DNA of 21,038 bases. Source: SCTD01 sp038256525. GTDB lineage: Bacteria; Actinomycetota; Actinomycetes; Mycobacteriales; SCTD01. Positions within the stretch are counted from its first letter, which is position 1. Each line of letters starts with the position of its first letter. The position numbers and the translations under genes were made by a program. The stretch covers positions 1 through 21,038 of the forward strand of contig JBBSKF010000050.1 of NCBI GenBank assembly GCA_038256525.1, read 5' to 3'. The notes under the pieces were generated by a model that was not told where the DNA came from, made no database searches, and worked only from the letters and a program-made list of their open reading frames with translations. Of the stretch, positions 9,411-17,821 are shown one piece after another.

Positions 9411-9427
9411 TTAGGGCACAAGGTCCC
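9411..9427 (-). promoter_or_regulatory. DosR/OsdR-like palindrome upstream of the cupin-ATPase pair
   Basis: On the minus strand the site reads GGGACCTTGTGCCCTAA. It has one perfect GGGAC half-site, a 4-nt centre CTTG, and an imperfect second half-site TGCCC (3 of 5 matching GTCCC), followed by TAA as in many DosR boxes. It lies about 77 nt upstream of the cupin start codon. A related site is found in the narG-narK intergenic region. The match is by eye to the mycobacterial/Streptomyces consensus, so it is a candidate only. Confidence 0.4.
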
Positions 9428-9508
9428 GGGATCGCGGGTCTTGCGACTCGACGCCTCGGTGATGTCGTGTCGCTGCGGCCGGCGGCGGTCCGCTCCCGGT
9501 AGGCCGAC

Positions 9509-10234
9509 TCAGCCGACCTTCTCCCAGCCACGACGGGCAGTCCTCGTGCCCGGACCCTCGTCCCGGCTGCGGTAGACGATGTACGGCCGGGTGAGGTAGC
9601 CCAATGGCGCACTGAACACGTGGACCAGCCGGGTGAACGGCCACAACGCGAACAGCAGGAAGGCCGACAGACCGTGTGCCTGGAAGCCGAACGGTGCCGC
9701 CGCCATCAGCTCGGGCTCGAGCTGGAAGCGGAACAGGCCGCGGAACCAGACGGAGGTACCGTCGCGGTAGTCGTAGTCGCCGACGATGTTGGCGACCACG
9801 GTGTTGGCCAATCCCAGGACGATGACCGTTCCGAGGACCAGCCACATGAACTTGTCCATCTTGGTGGTGGCCGAGAACACCGGCCCGACGGTGCGCCTGC
9901 GGTAGATCAGGATCGCCATCCCGACCAGCGTGCAGAAGCCGGCAATGCCACCGATGCCGACGGCGAAGACGTGGTAGAGCCCCTCGCTGATGCCGACCGC
10001 CTCGGTCCAGCTCTTCGGGATGCCAAGACCCATGACGTGGCCGATCAGCACGAACAGGATGCCGAAGTGGAACAGCGGGCTGCCCAGACGCAGCAGCCGC
10101 GACTCGTAGAGCTGGGAGGATCGGGTGGTCCAGCCGAACTTGTCGTAGCGGTAGCGCCACACGTGCCCGCCGACGAACAGGGCCAGGCACAGGTACGGCA
10201 CGACCACCCACAGCAGGACGGCTCCGGAGGTCAT
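9509..10234 (-). CDS. narI: Respiratory nitrate reductase gamma subunit NarI (cytochrome b)
   Basis: 241 residues with five hydrophobic membrane segments. The two b-haem ligands pairs are present as H56 and H66 (PLFHFGILFVLIGH) and H187 and H205 (GFQAHGL and RLVHVF), the same residue numbers as I recall for E. coli NarI. It anchors NarGH to the cytoplasmic face of the membrane, oxidises quinol, and passes electrons to NarH. Its ATG overlaps the narJ stop by 4 nt (ATGA). The tail after the last helix is short and basic. It is the last gene of narGHJI. Confidence 0.97.
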   Translation of the reverse strand: MTSGAVLLWVVVPYLCLALFVGGHVWRYRYDKFGWTTRSSQLYESRLLRLGSPLFHFGILFVLIGHVMGLGIPKSWTEAVGISEGLYHVFAVGIGGIAGFCTLVGMAILIYRRRTVGPVFSATTKMDKFMWLVLGTVIVLGLANTVVANIVGDYDYRDGTSVWFRGLFRFQLEPELMAAAPFGFQAHGLSAFLLFALWPFTRLVHVFSAPLGYLTRPYIVYRSRDEGPGTRTARRGWEKVG

Positions 10235-10887
10235 CGGCGCGCACCTCCCATGTACTCAGGGGGACCGAACGGCTCGAGCCCGACCTCCTCGGCAGGCGGG
10301 CCGGTTCGCGCCAGCTCCATCGCCCGGTCGAGGTCTTTCGGCCCGGCCTCGGGCAGGACGACGCGGACCAGGTCGACGGCGTCCAGCCACGGCGAGCTGC
10401 TCTCCTGCAGGGCCAGCCAGGTGAGCTCCAGACCGGCGCGATGCTCGGCGAGCAGCTCCAGCCCTGCCTCGAGGTTGCCGGTGGCCGTGAACTCGCAGAC
10501 GACCGCCAGGTGGTCGGGCAGCTCGTCCGGCACGAGTTGGAAGCCCGCTGCCTTGTAGGCGTGGGTGAACTTCAGCAGCGCCATGCCGCGCTTGCGGGTG
10601 TCGCCGTAGGCGTGATAGGTCAGGAACAGGCAGCAACGACGCCTCAGGTCGAAGGTGTCGACGTACGCGCACTGGGCGGAGTGCAGGTCGGTCCGGTCCA
10701 GGTGCTCCACCATCCGGGTCAACGGCGCCGAGGCCCGCGCGGGCAGCCGCTGCGCGACAGCCCCGAGCAGGGGCAGCTGCGAGAGCAGCTGTTCGTCGGG
10801 GTAGCCCAGCAGCAGCGACCCGGCCTGCAGGGCCATGCACCGCTCGGTGTCGGTCGTCGCTCCCCGCGACCGCCGGAGCAGGCTCAC
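10231..10887 (-). CDS. narJ: Nitrate reductase molybdenum cofactor assembly chaperone NarJ
   Basis: 218 residues from GTG 10887, which overlaps the narH stop (GTGA), so translation is coupled on both sides. The helical-bundle chaperone motif is recognisable: YVDTFDLRRRCCLFLTYHAY followed by GDTRKRG. It is not part of the final enzyme. It binds apo-NarG in the cytoplasm and permits insertion of the molybdenum cofactor and the FS0 cluster before membrane attachment. Length is normal for the family. The position between narH and narI is the standard operon order. Confidence 0.95.
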   Translation of the reverse strand: MSLLRRSRGATTDTERCMALQAGSLLLGYPDEQLLSQLPLLGAVAQRLPARASAPLTRMVEHLDRTDLHSAQCAYVDTFDLRRRCCLFLTYHAYGDTRKRGMALLKFTHAYKAAGFQLVPDELPDHLAVVCEFTATGNLEAGLELLAEHRAGLELTWLALQESSSPWLDAVDLVRVVLPEAGPKDLDRAMELARTGPPAEEVGLEPFGPPEYMGGARR

Positions 10888-12638
10888 GGTCGCGGCTCGG
10901 CATCACTGGCCAGATCAGCGGCGCCGGCCGGGTCGCCGGTGCCCGCGATGTCGGGAGAGCCTCGATGCTCGCCGGCGCGGGGCGGGAAGAGGTCCTTGCC
11001 TTCGCCCTTACCGTCCCAGTTCAGCAGGTTCACCCGTCGGGCCTTGTCACCCGGGTCGACGACCACCTCGGAGGTCTGCCGCTGCTTGAGCATGTGGAAG
11101 TTCTCCACCGCGATCGGCGTCACGCCTCCTGAGGACTCCCCGAACGGGCCGGACTCGGTCATCCCCGGACCGCCGTCGTAGTTCAGCGAGCACTCGGTGG
11201 CCAGCTCCTCGAGGGAGTGCGCCATCGACTGCGGGTCGCGGGACTCGGCGTGCACGGTCGGGATGACGTAGCGCTCGTCGTACTTGGCGATGGCCAGCAG
11301 CCGGTGCATGTCCTCGATGTCCTCCGGCGTCATGCCGACCGCATCAGCGACGGCCAGGTCGGGCTCACGGCCCAGGTTGACGTCGCGCATGAAGGAGCGC
11401 ATCGCGGCGAGCCGGGCCAGCACGTTGCGCACCGGTGTCGGGTCTCCGGCGGTGAACAGCTCAGCGAGGTAGTCGATCGGGATGCGGAGCGAGTCGATCG
11501 CCCCGAACAGGTTGGGTGCGGACTCGCCGTCGTGCCCGGTCTCGGTCAGGACGTCGACCACCGGGCTCAGCGGCGGGATGTACCAGACCATCGGCAGTGT
11601 GCGGTATTCCGGGTGCAGGGGCAGGGCGACCTGGAAGCGGTTGATCAGGGACCAGATCGGCGAGCGCTGCGCCGCGTCGACCCAGTCACGCGGGATCCCG
11701 GCCTCCTCGGCCGCCCGCTGCACCTCTGGGTCGGACGGGTCGAGGAACACGCTGCGCTGCGCCTCGTAGAGGTCGTGCTCGTCGGGGGTGGACGCGGCCT
11801 CCAGCACCTTGTCCGCGTCGTAGAGCACGATCCCGATGTAGCGCAGCCGGCCGACGCAGGTCTCGGCGCAGACCGTCGGAAGACCGACCTCGACGCGCGG
11901 GTAGCAGAACGTGCACTTCTCGGCCTTGCCGGTGCGGTGGTTGAAGTAGATCTTCTTGTACGGGCAGCCGGTCACGCACATGCGCCAGCCCTTGCAGCGG
12001 TCCTGGTCCACCAGGACGATGCCGTCCTCCTCCCGCTTGTAGATCGCGCCCGACGGGCAGGAGGCGGCGCACGACGGGTTCAGGCAGTGCTCGCAGATCC
12101 GCGGCAGGTAGAACATGAAGGTCTGCTCGAAGTCCAGCTTGATCTTGCTGCCGAGCGATTTCAGGATCGGGTCCTGCTGGGTGAGGTCCGGGCCGCCGCC
12201 GAGGTCGTCGTCCCAGTTCGCCGACCAGCGGATCTTCATGTCCTTGCCGGTGAGCAGCGACGTGGGCCGCGCGACCGGGGTGTGCTGCTGCGCCGGCGCA
12301 GTCGTCAGGGTCTCGTAGTCGTAGGTCCACGGCTCGTAGTAGTCGTCCATCGACGGCATCGTCGGACTGCTGAAGATGGTGACCAGCTTCTTCAGCCGCC
12401 CTCCCGCGCGCAGCGTGAGGCGGCCCCGCTTGTTCAACGCCCAGCCTCCCTTCCAGCGCTCCTGGTCCTGGTAGGTGCGCGGGTAGCCCTGCCCGGGCCG
12501 GGTCTCCACGTTGTTGAACCAGACGTACTCGACACCGCTGCGGTTGGTCCAGGCCTGCTTGCAGGTCACCGAGCAGGTGTGGCAGCCGATGCACTTGTCG
12601 AGGTTCATGACCATGGCCATCTGGCTCATCACCCTCAT
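10884..12638 (-). CDS. narH: Respiratory nitrate reductase beta subunit NarH
   Basis: 584 residues, somewhat longer than E. coli NarH (512), with the excess in an acidic/Gly-rich C-terminal tail. All four Fe-S cluster motifs are present: C16/C19/C22/C26, C182/C185/C190/C194, C215/W218/C221/C225 and C242/C245/C257/C261. W218 takes the place of a cysteine, as expected for the [3Fe-4S] cluster. Numbering is shifted by two from E. coli. It carries electrons from NarI haem to the NarG FS0 cluster. The start ATG at 12638 has GGAG 8 nt upstream; ATG 12628 (MSQMAM) is an alternative. narG ends 25 nt upstream. Confidence 0.97.
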   Translation of the reverse strand: MRVMSQMAMVMNLDKCIGCHTCSVTCKQAWTNRSGVEYVWFNNVETRPGQGYPRTYQDQERWKGGWALNKRGRLTLRAGGRLKKLVTIFSSPTMPSMDDYYEPWTYDYETLTTAPAQQHTPVARPTSLLTGKDMKIRWSANWDDDLGGGPDLTQQDPILKSLGSKIKLDFEQTFMFYLPRICEHCLNPSCAASCPSGAIYKREEDGIVLVDQDRCKGWRMCVTGCPYKKIYFNHRTGKAEKCTFCYPRVEVGLPTVCAETCVGRLRYIGIVLYDADKVLEAASTPDEHDLYEAQRSVFLDPSDPEVQRAAEEAGIPRDWVDAAQRSPIWSLINRFQVALPLHPEYRTLPMVWYIPPLSPVVDVLTETGHDGESAPNLFGAIDSLRIPIDYLAELFTAGDPTPVRNVLARLAAMRSFMRDVNLGREPDLAVADAVGMTPEDIEDMHRLLAIAKYDERYVIPTVHAESRDPQSMAHSLEELATECSLNYDGGPGMTESGPFGESSGGVTPIAVENFHMLKQRQTSEVVVDPGDKARRVNLLNWDGKGEGKDLFPPRAGEHRGSPDIAGTGDPAGAADLASDAEPRP

Positions 12639-12663
12639 GGCTGATCTCCGATCGGACGCAGCA

Positions 12664-15600
12664 TCAGTACGTCACCTCCTGGCTGCGGCGCCGGATCCGG
12701 GTGACCTCGTCGCGCTGGTTCCCGGTCGGGCCGAGGTAGTTGAACGCGTAGCTGATCTGCGCGTAGCCGCCGGCGAGGTGCGTCGGCTTCATCAGCAGGC
12801 GGGTCAGCGAGTTGTGGATGCCGCCACGCTTGCCGCTCGTCTCGGCAATCGGCACGTCGATGGTGCGCTCCTGCGCGTGGTACATGAAGACCGTGCCCTC
12901 GGGCATCCGGTGGCTGACGACCGCCCGCGCGACGACGACGCCGTTGCGGTTGACCGCCTCCACCCAGTCGTTGTCGGCGATGCCGACCTTGGCCGCGTCC
13001 CTGTCGCTCATCCAGATGTTCGGGCCGCCGCGGGACAGGCTGAGCATGAACAGGTTGTCCTGGTACTCCGAGTGGATCGACCACTTCGAGTGCGGGGTCA
13101 GATAGCGGACGGTCACGCCCAGCTCGTCGATGCTGCCGAGCTGCGGCTCCGCGAACAGGCCCTGCATGTCCAGCGGCGGGCGGTAGACGTTCAGCTGCTC
13201 ACCGAACGCGGTCATCCAGTCGTGCTCGACGAAGAAGTGCTGGCGGCCGGTCAGGGTGTGCCAGGGCTTGAAGCGCTCGACGTTGATGACGAACGGCGAG
13301 TAGCGCCGGCCGCCGTGCTCCGAACCGGACCACTCCGGCGAGGTGATGACCGGCGTCGGTCCCGCCTGGGTGTCGGCGAAGGTGATCTGCTTGCCCTCGT
13401 GGTCGGTGGCGAGATCGGCCAGCCGGGTGCCGGTGCGCTTCTCCACCGTCCGGAAGCCCTGGACCGCCAGGTGCCCGTTCGTGGTGGCGGCCAGCGAGAG
13501 GATTGCCTCGCACATCAGCGCGTCCCGGTCGAGTCGCGGCCGGCCGTCGGCGACACCACCGCGGACGGTGCCGTTCTTGTGGCGCAGGTAGTCCACCGGC
13601 TGGGTCAGGTCGTACGTGACCCCCTTGGTGGTGGCCCCCAGGGAGTCCGCCAGCGGGCCGAGAGCGCCCATCTTGGCGGCGATCTGGGTGTAGTCCCGCT
13701 CGACCAGGATGAGCTTGGGGAAGTTGACGCCCGGGACGGGCGTGCTGCCGTCCGCCCGCCAGTCGTGCACGACCCCGCTCGGCATGGACATCTCGTCGGC
13801 GGTGTCGTGGGCAAGCGGCGCGGCGACCAGGTCGGTGCGCGTCCCGAGGTGCTTGGCGGACAGCTCGCTGACCTTCTGCGCGAGCGTGGCGAAGATGTCG
13901 AAGTCGGTGCGGGTCTGCCAGGGCGGCGCGATCGCCGGGGAGAACGCATGCACGAACGGGTGCATGTCCGTGCTGGACAGGTCGTGCTTCTCATACCAGG
14001 TGGCCGCCGGAAGCACGACGTCGGCGAACAGCGTCGTCGACGTCATCCGGAAGTCCATGGCCAGCAGCAGGTCGAGCTTGCCCTCGGGCGCCTCGTCGCG
14101 CCAGGTCACGTCACGGGGACGCAGTCCCTCGGGCGCCTCCTCCGCGCGCAACGAGCTCTCGGCGCCCAGCAGGTGGCGCAGGAAGTACTCGTTGCCCTTG
14201 CCGGAGGACCCGAGCAGGTTGGCCCGCCAGACCGTCAGGACGCGCGGGAAGTTCTCGGGTGCGTCCGGGTCCTCGGCGGCGAACCGGAGTCGGCCCGCGG
14301 CGAGCTCGTCGGTGACGAAGGTCGCGGGCTTCTCGCCGGACCGCACGATCGCGTCGCCGAGGTCCAGCGGGTTCCAGTTGAACGTCGGGTAGGACGGCAT
14401 CCAGCCGAGCCGGGCCGACTGCGCGAGCACGTCTGCCGTCGTCATGCCCCGGAAGTCCGGCTCGGCGGTGGGGGAGCCGAAGACGTCGACCTGGAAGGGG
14501 TCGTAGCGGAACTGATCGGTGGCGAGGTACCAGTAGGCGGTGCCGATCATGTGCCGGGGCGGACGGGACCAATCGCTCGCTCCAGACATCACGCCGTGGC
14601 CCGTCAGCGGGCGCGTCTTCTCCTGACCGACGTAGTGCGCCCAACCGCCGCCGTTGACGCCCTGGCAGCCGGTGAGGGTGGTGAGGGCGAGGAACGCCCG
14701 GTAGATCGTGTCGGAGTGGAAGTAGTGGTTCGTGCCTGCTCCCATGATGATCATGGAGCGGCCCTTCGAGTCGACGGCGTTCTGCGCGAACTCCCGACCG
14801 ATCCGTTCGGCCTTGTGCGCCGGGACGCCGGTGATCTCCTCCTGCCACGCCGGCGTGCACGGCGAGGACGGATCGTCGTAGCCGGTGGGCCACGCCCCGG
14901 GCAGTCCGTCGCGCCCCACGCCGTAGGAGGCAAGCAGCAGGTCGAACACGGTGGTCACGAGGCGACCGGCGACCCGACGGGCAGGGACCCCCCGCACGAT
15001 CACCGACCCTGCGCCGTCGGGGGAGTCAAAGCGCGGCAGCGCGACCTCGACCACCTCGCTAGCGGCGCCGTACAAGGTCAGCAGCGGGTCGGTGTCGCCG
15101 AGCTCGAGGTTCCAGCGGCCCTCGCCCTGCGGGCCGAAGCGGTCCCCGAGCGTGCCGTTCGGCACGACCGGCTCGCCGGTCGCCGCGTCGAGCAGCACGG
15201 TCTTGAACTGCGCGTGCTCGCTGGTCTGGCCGAGGTCGTGCGCGGTGAGGAACTTGCCTGGTACGTAGCCAGATCCGCGCTCGTCGAGGGAGATAAGGAA
15301 GGGCAGGTCGGTGTACCGCTTGACGTAGGCCTCGAAGTACGGCGTCGTCCGGTCGACGAAGAACTCACGCAGCAGCACGTGGCCCATTGCCATGGCCAGC
15401 GCTCCGTCGGTGCCGGGCGCCGGCGCGAGCCACTCGTCGGCGAACTTCGTGGCGTCGGAGTAGTCCGGCGAGCAGACCACGACCTTCTGCCCCCGGTAGC
15501 GGGCCTCGGTCATCCAGTGCGCGTCCGGGGTGCGCGTGACCGGGACGTTGCTGCCCCACAGCATCAGGTAGGTCGCATCCCACCAGTCGCCGGACTCCGG

Positions 15601-16377
15601 CACGTCGGTCTGGTCGCCGAAGACCTGCGGCGACGCGACGGGCAGGTCGGCGTACCAGTCGTAGAAGCTCAGCATCGGCGAGCCGAGCAGCGCGTAGAAC
15701 CGAGCACCTGCGGCGTGGCTGACCATGCTCATCGCCGGGATCGGGCTGAAGCCGGCGATGCGGTCCGGGCCGTACGCCTTGATGGTGTGCACATGCGCCG
15801 CGGCCGCCAGCTCGACCGCCTCGTCCCACGTCGCGCGGACCAGACCGCCCTTGCCCCGGGCGCTCTTGTACTGCTTGGCCAGCAGCAAGTTCGACACGAT
15901 GTCGGCCCACGCCTCGACCGGGTCGCCGTCGTGGCGCAGCTTGGCCTCGCGGAACAGCTGCAGCAGCACACCGCGGACGTACGGGTAGCGCACCCTCGTC
16001 GGCGAGTAGGTGTACCAGGAGAAGGCCGCGCCGCGCGGGCAGCCACGGGGCTCGTACTCCGGGCTGTCCGGGCCCACCGACGGGTAGTCGGTCTGCTGCG
16101 ACTCCCAGGTGATGATCCCGTCCTTGACATAGACCTTCCACGAGCACGAGCCGGTGCAGTTCACGCCGTGCGTGGAGCGCACGACCTTGTCGTGACTCCA
16201 TCGGTCTCGGTAGAAGTCGTCCGCCTGCCGGCCGCCGATCTGGTGCAGTGTGCGCCTGTCGGCGCTCACCTCACCCCTGGTGAAGAAGCGGCGCGTGCCG
16301 ACCAGCGCGTGGGTCAGGTCGCCGTCCAGGCGCGGCTGCGCACGGTCACCGGTGATCGACAAGGCACAGCCTTCCAC
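12664..16377 (-). CDS. narG: Respiratory nitrate reductase alpha subunit NarG (Mo-bisMGD catalytic subunit)
   Basis: 1237 residues, full length for NarG. FS0 ligands H70, C74, C78 and C113 lie in the blocks STHGVNCTGSCSWKVYV and GCPRGAAFSW. The molybdenum ligand is D240 in SFYDWYADLP, with QTDVPESGDWW following. The enzyme reduces nitrate to nitrite in the cytoplasm using electrons from quinol via NarI and NarH. No twin-arginine signal is seen, consistent with the cytoplasm-facing Nar type. The GTG at 16377 has a poor ribosome binding site. TTG at 16362 sits 7 nt after GGAAGG (16370-16375 on the minus strand) and may be the true start, which would shorten the protein by five residues. It heads narGHJI and diverges from narK. 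Confidence 0.97.
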   Translation of the reverse strand: MEGCALSITGDRAQPRLDGDLTHALVGTRRFFTRGEVSADRRTLHQIGGRQADDFYRDRWSHDKVVRSTHGVNCTGSCSWKVYVKDGIITWESQQTDYPSVGPDSPEYEPRGCPRGAAFSWYTYSPTRVRYPYVRGVLLQLFREAKLRHDGDPVEAWADIVSNLLLAKQYKSARGKGGLVRATWDEAVELAAAAHVHTIKAYGPDRIAGFSPIPAMSMVSHAAGARFYALLGSPMLSFYDWYADLPVASPQVFGDQTDVPESGDWWDATYLMLWGSNVPVTRTPDAHWMTEARYRGQKVVVCSPDYSDATKFADEWLAPAPGTDGALAMAMGHVLLREFFVDRTTPYFEAYVKRYTDLPFLISLDERGSGYVPGKFLTAHDLGQTSEHAQFKTVLLDAATGEPVVPNGTLGDRFGPQGEGRWNLELGDTDPLLTLYGAASEVVEVALPRFDSPDGAGSVIVRGVPARRVAGRLVTTVFDLLLASYGVGRDGLPGAWPTGYDDPSSPCTPAWQEEITGVPAHKAERIGREFAQNAVDSKGRSMIIMGAGTNHYFHSDTIYRAFLALTTLTGCQGVNGGGWAHYVGQEKTRPLTGHGVMSGASDWSRPPRHMIGTAYWYLATDQFRYDPFQVDVFGSPTAEPDFRGMTTADVLAQSARLGWMPSYPTFNWNPLDLGDAIVRSGEKPATFVTDELAAGRLRFAAEDPDAPENFPRVLTVWRANLLGSSGKGNEYFLRHLLGAESSLRAEEAPEGLRPRDVTWRDEAPEGKLDLLLAMDFRMTSTTLFADVVLPAATWYEKHDLSSTDMHPFVHAFSPAIAPPWQTRTDFDIFATLAQKVSELSAKHLGTRTDLVAAPLAHDTADEMSMPSGVVHDWRADGSTPVPGVNFPKLILVERDYTQIAAKMGALGPLADSLGATTKGVTYDLTQPVDYLRHKNGTVRGGVADGRPRLDRDALMCEAILSLAATTNGHLAVQGFRTVEKRTGTRLADLATDHEGKQITFADTQAGPTPVITSPEWSGSEHGGRRYSPFVINVERFKPWHTLTGRQHFFVEHDWMTAFGEQLNVYRPPLDMQGLFAEPQLGSIDELGVTVRYLTPHSKWSIHSEYQDNLFMLSLSRGGPNIWMSDRDAAKVGIADNDWVEAVNRNGVVVARAVVSHRMPEGTVFMYHAQERTIDVPIAETSGKRGGIHNSLTRLLMKPTHLAGGYAQISYAFNYLGPTGNQRDEVTRIRRRSQEVTY

Positions 16378-16406
16378 TGTCGTGACAGCTCTGCGAGGCA
16401 GACGGG

Positions 16407-16436
16407 ATCAGAGCCAGCTCGTGGCCCCATCAGAGC
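16407..16436. repeat. Direct repeat ATCAGAGC, 22 bp apart, in the narG-narK intergenic region
   Basis: ATCAGAGC occurs at 16407-16414 and again at 16429-16436. The start-to-start distance is 22 bp, close to two helical turns, so both copies face the same side of the DNA. They lie 30-60 bp upstream of narG, where an activator could bind. I know no regulator with this motif. An 8-bp repeat in 135 bp could be chance. Confidence 0.35.
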
Positions 16437-16471
16437 ATGAACCTTTCCTGGGGCGGTACGCCGCGTGTTTC

Positions 16472-16488
16472 AGGTCCTTGGTCCCTAG
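16472..16488 (-). promoter_or_regulatory. DosR/OsdR-like site between narG and narK
   Basis: On the minus strand the site reads CTAGGGACCAAGGACCT: a perfect GGGAC half-site, a centre CAAG and an imperfect second half GACCT. It shares GG-CCTTG--CCCTA (plus-strand reading) with the site upstream of the cupin gene. On the plus strand it can equally be read as a tandem GGTCCTT/GGTCCCT repeat. It lies 24 nt before the narK start and 95 nt before narG, so a bound regulator could act on both. Confidence 0.4.
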
Positions 16489-16512
16489 CCGTGTGGGCTG
16501 GCGTGGCGTGAG

Positions 16513-17760
16513 ATGAAGGACATGCTGAGGACTCCATCGCAGGTGACGGCGGACGAGCCGACTCCGCAGGTTGCCACTGACGTCGGCGCATCGGACGCTG
16601 CACAACCCAACCTCATGCTGGCGCTGGCGACCGCCGGTTTCCTGTTGAACTTCTGGGCGTGGTCGCTGCTCAGTCCGTTGGGCGGGCAGCTGCGCGACGA
16701 GCTGCAGCTGTCGTCCTTCCAGCAGTCGCTGCTGGTGGCGGTGCCCGTGCTGGTCGGCTCGCTCGGGCGGATACCGGTCGGTGCGCTCACCGACAAGCTC
16801 GGGGCCCGGATCATGTTCCCGGCAGTCAGCCTGCTGACGATCCTGCCGGTGCTGTTCGTCGGCCTCGCCGGCGACACCTTCGCGCGACTGCTCCTTGGCG
16901 GCTTCTTCCTCGGCCTGGGCGGCACGGCCTTCGCGATCGGCGTCCCGTTCGTCAACGCCTGGTTCCCGCCGACGAAGCGAGGGCTGGCCATCGGCATCTT
17001 CGGCATCGGCATGGGTGGCACGGCCGTGTCGGCGTTCACCACGGTGCAGCTCGCCGACACCTACGGACGGGCCTTCCCGTTCATGCTTGTCGCGGTCCTG
17101 CTCGCCGTTTACGCGGTGGTTGCCCGGATGCTGATCCAGGATGCCGCCCGACCGCGACCAGCCGGAGGAAGCTTCCTGCGGCGCACCTGGGTGACGCTGA
17201 AGATGCGGACGACGCTGCAGCTGTCTGCGTTGTACGCCGTCGGCTTCGGTGGCTTCGTCGCCTTCAGCGTCTACCTGCCGACCTACCTGCGGAACGCCTA
17301 CGAGCTCAGCGCCGGTGACGCAGCCAGCCGTACAGCCGGCTTCGTCGTCCTCGCCGTCATCGCACGACCGGTTGGTGGCTGGCTGTCCGACCGGCTGCAT
17401 CCGGTGCCCGTCCTGGCCGCGTGCTTCTCGGCCGCCGCGGCTTGGGCCGCGCTCGCCGCCCTCGAACTGTCCCTCCTGCCATGGGCCACGATCGCCTTCC
17501 TCGGTCTTGCGGCCACCCTCGGTGCGTCGTCCGGAGCGTGCTTCGCCTTGGTCGCCCGCGTCGCGCCCCCGGACAAGGTCGGCAGCGTGACCGGTGTCGT
17601 CGGTGCAGCCGGCGGCCTCGGGGGCTTCGTCCCGCCCCTGGTGATGGGCACGCTCTACGGCCGCAGCGGGGACTACACCACGGGCTACGTGCTCCTCGCG
17701 GTCGTGGCTGCCTCCGCGGCGCTCTACACCGTCCGTTCCGTCGGGCACGACCGTCAGTGA
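16513..17760 (+). CDS. narK: NarK-family nitrate/nitrite transporter (MFS)
   Basis: 415 residues and about 12 membrane segments after a 32-residue polar N-terminus. Nitrate-porter features are visible: R86 in LGRIPVGALTDKLGAR (matching the substrate-binding arginine of helix 2 and MFS motif A), and the first nitrate signature from GLGGTAFAIGVPFVNAW into GIFGIGMGG. R285 lies in ARPVGGWLSDRL, and the second signature is GAAGGLGGFVPP. It imports nitrate and/or exports nitrite at the plasma membrane, supplying the cytoplasm-facing active site of NarG. The exact mode (proton symport or nitrate/nitrite exchange) cannot be told from sequence. ATG 16513 has only a weak GTGAG upstream; ATG 16522 is an alternative. 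It diverges from narG with a 135-nt shared control region. Confidence 0.95.
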   Translation: MKDMLRTPSQVTADEPTPQVATDVGASDAAQPNLMLALATAGFLLNFWAWSLLSPLGGQLRDELQLSSFQQSLLVAVPVLVGSLGRIPVGALTDKLGARIMFPAVSLLTILPVLFVGLAGDTFARLLLGGFFLGLGGTAFAIGVPFVNAWFPPTKRGLAIGIFGIGMGGTAVSAFTTVQLADTYGRAFPFMLVAVLLAVYAVVARMLIQDAARPRPAGGSFLRRTWVTLKMRTTLQLSALYAVGFGGFVAFSVYLPTYLRNAYELSAGDAASRTAGFVVLAVIARPVGGWLSDRLHPVPVLAACFSAAAAWAALAALELSLLPWATIAFLGLAATLGASSGACFALVARVAPPDKVGSVTGVVGAAGGLGGFVPPLVMGTLYGRSGDYTTGYVLLAVVAASAALYTVRSVGHDRQ

Positions 17761-17773
17761 GATCGGGCGGTGG

Positions 17774-17793
17774 GCCCGAGCGGTCCGGGCTTT
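17774..17793 (+). terminator. Weak hairpin with short T-run after narK
   Basis: GCCCG (17774-17778) pairs with CGGGC (17786-17790) across a 7-nt loop, followed directly by TTT (17791-17793). It begins 13 nt after the narK stop. The stem is short, so this is a plausible but weak intrinsic terminator separating narK from the GGDEF gene. Confidence 0.4.
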
Positions 17794-17821
17794 CCGCACC
17801 GGCAGGGACACCAACTCTCAC

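Noticed and set aside
9335..9421. N-terminal extension of the cupin gene
   Set aside because: The extension is Arg/Pro-rich and not protein-like, and AGGAG sits correctly before ATG 9334.
16382..16400. GlnR-type box (GTGAC followed by a GAAAC-like half) upstream of narG
   Set aside because: GTGAC is present, but the partner 6 nt later reads GCGAG, so the a-site/b-site pattern fails.
12511..16440. A 1309-codon plus-strand open frame
   Set aside because: It lies entirely antisense to narG and the start of narH, which have complete conserved motifs. Its sequence is Arg/Val/Gly-rich low-complexity sequence typical of the mirror frame of GC-rich coding DNA.
16408..17814. A 468-codon minus-strand open frame opposite narK
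   Set aside because: It is antisense to narK, whose membrane helices and nitrate signatures are clear. The reading is Arg/Gly/Glu-rich with no domain.
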